18,438 nucleotides of DNA from Pseudolysinimonas_A sp965653335. Its GTDB lineage: Bacteria > Actinomycetota > Actinomycetes > Actinomycetales > Microbacteriaceae. Shown here piece after piece: positions 13,264 through 18,438 of the stretch. Position 1 is the first letter of the stretch. Every line of letters starts with the position of its first letter. The notes beneath the pieces were generated by a model. It was not told where the DNA came from. It did not search any database and was given only the letters and a program-made list of their open reading frames with translations. The stretch covers positions 1 through 18,438 of the forward strand of contig CBFGZU010000036.1 of the NCBI GenBank assembly GCA_965653335.1, written 5' to 3'. The position numbers were made by a program, and so were the translations under genes.

Positions 13264-14405
13264 TTGAGGAACTCCGGGATGTCGAGGTCGCTGTCGTCGT
13301 CGAAGTCGCGATCGAGGGGCGCCCCCAGCGGGGCGTCGGGCTCGGCAGCCCAGCCCTGCGTGTCGCCGGAACCCGCCGCTCCCGCGCCGACGGCGACGGG
13401 TACCTCCGCGGCGACGAACGACTCTCGTCGAACCGGCGCGGGGTGGAAGGTCGAGGGCTCTCCGCCGTCGAACCCGGCGGCGATGACGGTGACGCGCACC
13501 TCGTCGCCGAGGGTGTCGTCGATGACCGCGCCGAAGATGATGTTCGCCTCGGGGTGCACGGCTTCCTGCACGAGCCGGGCGGCGTCGTTGATCTCGAAGA
13601 TGCCGAGGTTCGAGCCGCCCTGGATCGACAGCAGAACGCCGTGGGCGCCGTCGATCGACGCCTCGAGCAACGGGGAGGCGACGGCGAGTTCGGCGGCCTT
13701 GATCGCGCGGTCGGCCCCGCGGCTCGCGCCGATGCCCATGAGCGCGGATCCCGCGCCCTGCATGACGCTCTTGACGTCGGCGAAGTCGAGGTTGATGAGC
13801 CCCGGTGTCGTGATGAGGTCGGTGATGCCCTGCACGCCGGCGAGCAGCACCTGGTCGGCCGTCGTGAAGGCTTCGAGCATGCTGATGCCGCGGTCGCTGA
13901 TCTCGAGGAGGCGATCGTTGGGCACGACGATGAGGGTGTCGACCTCGTTCTTGAGCGCCGCGACGCCGACTTCGGCTTGCGACGCGCGCCGCTTTCCTTC
14001 GAACGCGAAGGGCTTGGTGACGACACCGATCGTGAGCGCGCCGATCGACTTCGCGATGCGCGCGACGACGGGCGCGCCACCGGTTCCCGTTCCGCCTCCT
14101 TCGCCCGCGGTCACGAAGACCATGTCGGCACCGGCGAGGGCCTCTTCGATCTCTTCGGCATGGTCTTCCGCGGCGCGGCGACCCACCTCGGGGTCGGCGC
14201 CGGCACCGAGGCCGCGAGTGAGCTCGCGGCCGACGTCGAGTTTGACGTCGGCGTCGCTCATCAGGAGCGCCTGGGCATCCGTGTTGATCGCAATGAATTC
14301 GACCCCGCGCAAGCCGAGTTCGATCATGCGGTTGACCGCGTTGACTCCGCCGCCGCCGATACCGACGACCTTGATCACCGCGAGGTAGTTCTGGTTCGAC
14401 GTCAC
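13260..14405 (-). CDS. ftsZ: Cell division protein FtsZ
   Basis: Tubulin-like GTPase that forms the Z ring; 381 residues. The GTP-binding signature is GEGGGTGTGG (101-110), with VGIGGGGVNAVNRM (14-27) and NTDAQAL (41-47) nearby. The T7 loop NLDFADVK gives catalytic Asp207 and Asp210. A variable linker (about 313-370) leads to the C-terminal peptide DLDIPEFLK, which binds SepF and other division proteins. It starts with GTG at 14405, seven bases after GGAGG, and begins TSNQNYLAVIKVV as usual for actinobacteria. The leader carries a strong hairpin (14427-14451). Its TAG stop overlaps the apparent ATA start of yggS; the polyphenol oxidase-like gene often found between them is absent. Confidence 0.98.
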   Translation of the reverse strand: MTSNQNYLAVIKVVGIGGGGVNAVNRMIELGLRGVEFIAINTDAQALLMSDADVKLDVGRELTRGLGAGADPEVGRRAAEDHAEEIEEALAGADMVFVTAGEGGGTGTGGAPVVARIAKSIGALTIGVVTKPFAFEGKRRASQAEVGVAALKNEVDTLIVVPNDRLLEISDRGISMLEAFTTADQVLLAGVQGITDLITTPGLINLDFADVKSVMQGAGSALMGIGASRGADRAIKAAELAVASPLLEASIDGAHGVLLSIQGGSNLGIFEINDAARLVQEAVHPEANIIFGAVIDDTLGDEVRVTVIAAGFDGGEPSTFHPAPVRRESFVAAEVPVAVGAGAAGSGDTQGWAAEPDAPLGAPLDRDFDDDSDLDIPEFLK

Positions 14406-14426
14406 GTTCCGGCCTCCGAGTGAAAG

Positions 14427-14462
14427 TCTCAACCTCAGCTTGAAGTTGAGATTCCTTCTCAA
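14427..14462 (-). promoter_or_regulatory. Competing stem-loops in the ftsZ leader
   Basis: On the minus strand TCTCAACTTCA (14451 to 14441) pairs with TGAGGTTGAGA (14437 to 14427) over a 3-nt AGC loop: 11 bp with one G-U pair. The first arm can instead pair with the preceding TTGAGA (14462 to 14457) across AGGAA, giving a 6-bp hairpin. The large stem ends 9 nt before the GGAGG ribosome binding site of ftsZ. The same TTGAGA triplication could also be a DNA operator. The 131-bp ftsQ-ftsZ gap also has a TACCGT -10 candidate (14484 to 14479). Confidence 0.5.
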
Positions 14463-14536
14463 TATGATGTTGGTCCCCACGGTAAGCGCGGCGGCTGGCA
14501 ACAGCCCGGACATCGTGCGCGTGTCGCGCGGAGATC

Positions 14537-15442
14537 TCAATCCCGTCGGAAGACCGCGCTCCCCGGCGCGGAGACGTCGTACTCCCCCGGGCCCGCAGCC
14601 GCGAACTGCGCGAGCAAGGCGGCCAGGATGTCGGCCTTGCGCTCCGAATCCGCTGCGCTTCCCCAGACCACTCGCTGGTCGCTTCCCGCAAGCGTCAGGG
14701 TCACGTCGTCACGCGTGCGGGCACCGATCGAATCCACCTGGGCGAGGACCTCCGGCGGCAGCGCCACGAGCACCTCCACAATCGCTTCGAAGCCCGTGCC
14801 CTCGGCTCCGTCCTCGTCGATCTGCATGAGCGGGAGGCCCTCGGGGCGGCCCGGCGACGACTCCAGGACGACCGCCGCCGCATCGACGACGTCGAAACCC
14901 GTCGCTGTCGCGATGACGCCGAGCGGAGTGCGTTCGACGATGTGGATGACGAGAGTCCCCGGGGGAACGAGCTCGGTCACGTAACTGCGGATCCCCGAGA
15001 ATCGCCCGAGTTCGTCGCGGATGCGACCCTCGTCGAGGAGCGCGAGCGGCGTGCCGAGCTGCCCGGACACCGCATCCTGGATCGCCGCGGGATCGAGGCG
15101 GGTCGTGCCGTCGACACGGATCTCCCGCAGGGCGAGGATCGGCGAGAACACCGCCGCCGCGACGAGTCCCGCCGTCACCCCGAGCACGGCGAGAGCCGTG
15201 AGCCAGCCGATCCGGCGCCGCCGCGCGTGTCGGGTGAAGCGCTTGACCTCCGCGCGCTTCGCTTGGGCGGAAGCGCTTTCGCGCCTCCGCGCGGCACCAG
15301 CGCCGACGCCCTTCTCGGGCGCCGGGTCACGCGGGGCCGCGCGCTGGTCCCCTCGGACCGGCCGGGACGCGCGCGGCACCGGTTTCTGCGGCGGCTTCGC
15401 TGCCGGCGGGGGTTGCGCCGCGGGACGCTCGGGACGTTTCAC
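14537..15442 (-). CDS. ftsQ: Cell division protein FtsQ/DivIB
   Basis: Bitopic divisome protein of 301 residues linking FtsB/FtsL and the septal synthase to the Z ring. The N-terminal cytoplasmic part (1-77) is rich in Pro, Ala, Lys and Arg, ending in RHARRRRIGW. One membrane span lies at about 78-99. A POTRA domain follows at about 104-172 (ILALREIRVDGTTRLD to VIHIVERTPLGVI), then the FtsQ beta domain to about 275. GTG at 15442 overlaps the murC stop as GTGA, so translation is coupled; no separate Shine-Dalgarno sequence is needed. ftsZ follows after 131 bp with its own leader signals. Confidence 0.95.
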   Translation of the reverse strand: MKRPERPAAQPPPAAKPPQKPVPRASRPVRGDQRAAPRDPAPEKGVGAGAARRRESASAQAKRAEVKRFTRHARRRRIGWLTALAVLGVTAGLVAAAVFSPILALREIRVDGTTRLDPAAIQDAVSGQLGTPLALLDEGRIRDELGRFSGIRSYVTELVPPGTLVIHIVERTPLGVIATATGFDVVDAAAVVLESSPGRPEGLPLMQIDEDGAEGTGFEAIVEVLVALPPEVLAQVDSIGARTRDDVTLTLAGSDQRVVWGSAADSERKADILAALLAQFAAAGPGEYDVSAPGSAVFRRD

Positions 15443-16827
15443 GATTCGAGCGCGGCGACCAGTTGCGGAATGATGCGGTAGACGTCGCCGCAGCTGAGGG
15501 TCATGACGAGATCGCCGGGACGGGCGATCTCGGCCACCCGATCGGCGGCCGCCTGCCAGTCGGGCAAGTAGTCGACGCGCGAGGCGTCGTGAAAGCGCTC
15601 GGCGACGAGGGCACCTGTGACACCCGGAACCGGATCCTCCCGCGCGCCGTAGACGTCGAGAACGACCGTGTGATCGGCGAGCCGCTCATAGGCTTCGGCG
15701 AACTCCCCCGCCATCGCTTGCGTTCGGCTGTAAAGGTGCGGCTGGTGCACGGCGATCACCCGCCCGGACCCGACGACCGAACGCGCCGTCTCGAGCGCCG
15801 CGACGACCTCGGTGGGGTGGTGCGCGTAATCGTCGTAGACACGAACGCCGCCGACGGTCGCGTGGTGCTCGAACCGACGCCCCGTACCGGCAAAGGCCTC
15901 GAGCCCGCTCGCGATCCCCGCCGGGGGGAACCCGAGTCCGGCGAGCACCGCGAACGCCCCGGCCGCGTTGAGGGCGTTGTGGGCGCCGGCGACCCCGAGC
16001 CGCACCGAGAACGTCTCGCCGGCGAACGAGAGAGCGAACGACACCTCCTCGCGGGCGTCGACGTCGAACAGCCGCACGTCGGCATCCGCGGCGGTGCCGA
16101 AGGTGAGAGCGCGAGCGGCCGTCGCTCGGCCCGCGACGGCGCGAGCACCCGGATCGTCGGCCGACGTCACGAGCAGCTCGCTCGCGCCGGAGGCGACGCG
16201 CACGAACGCGTCCTCGACGGCGGATTCCGACCCGAAGTGGTCGAGGTGGTCGGTGTCGAGGTTCGTGATGAGCACGGCGGCCGGGTCGAACAGTTCGAAC
16301 GAGCCGTCGGACTCGTCGGCCTCGATCACCCACCACTCGCCGGCACCGCGTGCCGAGCTGCGGCCGTAGCCGGCGATCACACCGCCGTTGACGAAACTCG
16401 GGTCGGCCCCGAGTTCGCGCAGAGCAGTGACGATCATCCCCGTCGACGTGGTCTTGCCGTGCGCGCCCGCGACCGCGATGAGCCGCGTGCCGCGCACGAG
16501 CCAGGCAAGCGCGTGCGCACGATGCAGCACCGGGATTCCCCGGCGCAGCGCCTCCTGATACTCGGGGTTGTCCTGCCAGAGGGCGCCCGTCACGACGAGC
16601 GTGTCGGCATCGCCGACGTGGGCGGCGTCGTGACCGATCCGGATGTCGGCGCCCCGATCCCGAAGCTCTCGCACGGCCGCGCTCTCCGCGCGATCGGAGC
16701 CGGTGACCCGGTGTCCGGCGTCGAGGAGGAGCCGGGCGATTCCGCTCATCCCGGAGCCGCCGATGCCGACGAAATGGACGGCACCGAGATCCGCCGGGAT
16801 CTCCAGGTCGAGGTCGGGCTTGATCAT
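15439..16827 (-). CDS. murC: UDP-N-acetylmuramate--L-alanine ligase
   Basis: ATP-dependent cytoplasmic ligase adding the first amino acid to UDP-MurNAc; 462 residues. The N-terminal Rossmann domain has VHFVGIGGSGMSGIA (17-31). The central ATP domain has the P-loop GAHGKTTS (121-128), EADESDGSF (169-177) and DTDHLDHF (191-198). The C-terminal domain has YDDYAHHPTE (331-340) and HQPHLYSRT (361-369). Near the end, SCGDVYRI stands where many MurC proteins have GAGD, a small variation likely shared in the clade. ATG at 16827 is used, 10 bp after the murG stop; a GTG three codons upstream is possible. Overlaps ftsQ by 4 bp. Confidence 0.97.
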   Translation of the reverse strand: MIKPDLDLEIPADLGAVHFVGIGGSGMSGIARLLLDAGHRVTGSDRAESAAVRELRDRGADIRIGHDAAHVGDADTLVVTGALWQDNPEYQEALRRGIPVLHRAHALAWLVRGTRLIAVAGAHGKTTSTGMIVTALRELGADPSFVNGGVIAGYGRSSARGAGEWWVIEADESDGSFELFDPAAVLITNLDTDHLDHFGSESAVEDAFVRVASGASELLVTSADDPGARAVAGRATAARALTFGTAADADVRLFDVDAREEVSFALSFAGETFSVRLGVAGAHNALNAAGAFAVLAGLGFPPAGIASGLEAFAGTGRRFEHHATVGGVRVYDDYAHHPTEVVAALETARSVVGSGRVIAVHQPHLYSRTQAMAGEFAEAYERLADHTVVLDVYGAREDPVPGVTGALVAERFHDASRVDYLPDWQAAADRVAEIARPGDLVMTLSCGDVYRIIPQLVAALES

Positions 16828-16837
16828 CGCATCCACG

Positions 16838-17920
16838 CTACCGGTGAGGTGAGTCGCATGCGTCGAACACGAGATCGACCATCCGGTCGGCACCGTCGCT
16901 CACGCCGACCGTCGACATGCGCGCCGCCATGTCGGCGACCCGGGCACGGTCCTGAAGCAGAACGGGAAGTTGGCGCGCGACGTATTCCGGGGTAAAGGCC
17001 GCGTCGGTCACGAGCAGCGCCCCGCCGGCATCCACCGCACTGCGAGCGTTGAGCGCTTGTTCGCCGTTGCCGACGGCGTAGGGGACGAAGACGGCGGGCA
17101 CACCGACGGACGCGAGTTCGCACACCGTCGCCGCGCCGGCGCGCGACACCGCGAGGTCGGCGACCGCGAGGGCGAGGTCCATACGATCGCAGTACTCGAG
17201 GATGCGGTAGCCGTCGAGCCCGGGATCTTCGACGGGCGACCGGCTGCCGGTGATGTGCAGCACCTGCCAGCCCGCGCCGAGCAGAGCCGCGACCGATTCG
17301 GAGATGCCCCGATTGAGTCGCAGCGCTCCCGTCGAGCCGCCCGTGACGAGGAGCACCGGCCTATCGCCGTCGAGACCGAAGAGCCGCAGCGCCGCGACCC
17401 GGGCCGCGGGGCGGTCGAGCCGTTCGATCTCGGCGCGCAAGGGAAGCCCGACGACTTTGGCATGCCGCAGCGGGGTTCCCGGAAAGGTGACCCCGAGGTG
17501 GCGGGTCCAGAGTGCGGCGAGGCGGTTCGCGATGCCCGGCCGGGCGTTCTGCTCGTGGACCGCGATCGGCACGCGTTCCTTCCGCGCGGCAGCGTAGGCG
17601 GGCGCCGAGGCGTAACCGCCGAACCCGACGACGACATCCACCTTCCGGTCGCGCAGCACGCCCCGCACTCGGTCGACGGCGGAGCGCCAGCGACGCGGGA
17701 ACTGTAGCGCCGCGGCGTTCGGGCGACGCGGGAACGGCAGCTTCGGCACGGTCAACAGTTCGTAGCCGCGTTCGGGCACGAGCCGCGCCTCGAGACCTTC
17801 CGCCGTTCCGAGCACGAGGATGACGGCGTCGGGCTGACGCTCGCGCAGCCGGTCGGCGGTCGCGAGAAGCGGATTGACGTGGCCGGCGGTGCCTCCGCCG
17901 GCGAACAGGTAGGTGGTCAC
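16838..17920 (-). CDS. murG: MurG: lipid II-forming N-acetylglucosamine transferase
   Basis: Transfers GlcNAc from UDP-GlcNAc to lipid I on the inner face of the membrane, producing lipid II; 360 residues with a GT-B fold. Signatures: AGGGTAGHVNPLLA (7-20), VGFGGYASAPAY (98-109), HEQNARPGIANR (122-133), TGGSTGALRLN (193-203), and the UDP-GlcNAc site SRAGAATVCEL (259-269) with GNGEQALNA (284-292). It starts with GTG at 17920, overlapping the ftsW stop as GTGA, which couples its translation to the flippase/polymerase gene upstream. murC follows after 10 bp. Confidence 0.97.
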   Translation of the reverse strand: MTTYLFAGGGTAGHVNPLLATADRLRERQPDAVILVLGTAEGLEARLVPERGYELLTVPKLPFPRRPNAAALQFPRRWRSAVDRVRGVLRDRKVDVVVGFGGYASAPAYAAARKERVPIAVHEQNARPGIANRLAALWTRHLGVTFPGTPLRHAKVVGLPLRAEIERLDRPAARVAALRLFGLDGDRPVLLVTGGSTGALRLNRGISESVAALLGAGWQVLHITGSRSPVEDPGLDGYRILEYCDRMDLALAVADLAVSRAGAATVCELASVGVPAVFVPYAVGNGEQALNARSAVDAGGALLVTDAAFTPEYVARQLPVLLQDRARVADMAARMSTVGVSDGADRMVDLVFDACDSPHR

Positions 17921-18438
17921 TTGACGATTCTGCTCGACCGGACGGGAAGCCGATCGCCCCCGGGGTCGAGCGCGCGATGGCGCGCGAACGACAGCACGAT
18001 GCCGATCGCCACCATCGTCGTGAGCAGGGCGGAGCCGCCCGCGGAAACGAGCGGCAATGGTACGCCCAGCACCGGCAGGATCCCGAGCACGACCGCGATG
18101 TTGACGAACGCCTGGCCGATGATCCAGGTCATCACCGCCGCCGTCGCGATGCGCGCGAACGGGTCGCGCGCCATGCGGATGATGCGCACGAAGCAGACGG
18201 CGAGCAGCACGAAGAGGGCGAGCACGAGCAGACAGCCGACGAGGCCGAGTTCTTCGCCGATGATCGCGAAGATGAAGTCGTTGTCGGCCTCCGGAATCCA
18301 CGACCACTTGCCGGCGGAGTTGCCCAGTCCCACCCCGAAGACCCCGCCGTGCGCGAGCGCCTCCCAGCCATGCACGCTCTGCCAGCACTCACCGCCGAGC
18401 AGATCGGGGTCGATGCATCCCGACAACCACGCGTCGAT
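17917..18438 (-). CDS. ftsW: FtsW, septal SEDS peptidoglycan polymerase (5' part outside window)
   Basis: C-terminal 173 residues of a SEDS-family glycosyltransferase that polymerises lipid II at the septum with its partner class B PBP. The visible part begins IDAWLSGCIDPDLLGGECWQ, the large external loop with two cysteines, continues through GVGLGNSAGKWSWIPEADNDFIFAIIGEELGL (the conserved SEDS block) and three further membrane spans, and includes GVPLPLVSAGGSALL, the family signature near the C-terminus. The tail is short and basic. The presence of murG directly after it supports FtsW rather than RodA. The gene continues past the right edge of the window, so its start cannot be given. Confidence 0.94.
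   Translation of the reverse strand: MDAWLSGCIDPDLLGGECWQSVHGWEALAHGGVFGVGLGNSAGKWSWIPEADNDFIFAIIGEELGLVGCLLVLALFVLLAVCFVRIIRMARDPFARIATAAVMTWIIGQAFVNIAVVLGILPVLGVPLPLVSAGGSALLTTMVAIGIVLSFARHRALDPGGDRLPVRSSRIVK

Noticed and set aside
12592..14691. Continuous 699-codon minus-strand frame that would fuse yggS to an upstream region
   Set aside because: The upstream 475 codons overlap ftsZ out of frame and are Arg-rich. Only the last part is a real protein, so this is not a fusion gene.
15463..16995. Plus-strand open frame of 510 codons opposite murC
   Set aside because: Same antisense artefact; murC on the other strand has every catalytic motif.

Overview
The window is chromosomal DNA from a high-GC Gram-positive bacterium, most likely a member of the Microbacteriaceae (Actinobacteria). 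The reasons are strong GC bias at third codon positions, frequent GTG starts, a DivIVA/Wag31-type polar growth protein, a SepF-based division system with no ftsA, a DUF3043 membrane protein of actinobacterial type, and the gene order itself. Genus cannot be fixed from the sequence alone.

Layout: fourteen of the sixteen genes lie on the minus strand. Reading in the direction of transcription (from the right edge), the end of the division and cell wall (dcw) cluster comes first: ftsW (5' end outside the window), murG, murC, ftsQ, ftsZ, yggS and sepF, then divIVA, lspA and rluD. After these come dnaE (replicative polymerase), hisD, nrdR, pyrD, an M20 dipeptidase and erpA. The two plus-strand genes are a flavin reductase-like protein, divergent from hisD and convergent with dnaE, and the DUF3043 protein, divergent from the dipeptidase and convergent with pyrD.

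The dcw block makes lipid II precursors (MurC, MurG) and builds the septum (FtsW, FtsQ, FtsZ, SepF). DivIVA directs polar growth. LspA matures lipoproteins and an RluD-family enzyme modifies rRNA. The lower half is housekeeping metabolism: chromosome replication, histidine and pyrimidine synthesis, control of ribonucleotide reductase genes, peptide breakdown and Fe-S cluster delivery. No mobile element, CRISPR array, tRNA, rRNA or phage gene was seen, and I do not see a new multi-gene system. All gene-free stretches are shorter than 300 bases.

The points of interest are in the small spaces between genes. They are: a nearly symmetric divergent promoter in a 16-bp gap that would produce two leaderless mRNAs; an apparent AUA start codon for yggS overlapping the ftsZ stop; an 11-bp hairpin with a competing partner just before the ftsZ ribosome binding site; a divIVA leader with a possible 22-residue upstream peptide and stem-loops where yggT is usually found; and stem-loops joined directly to stop codons. 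All of these are read from sequence and remain untested.
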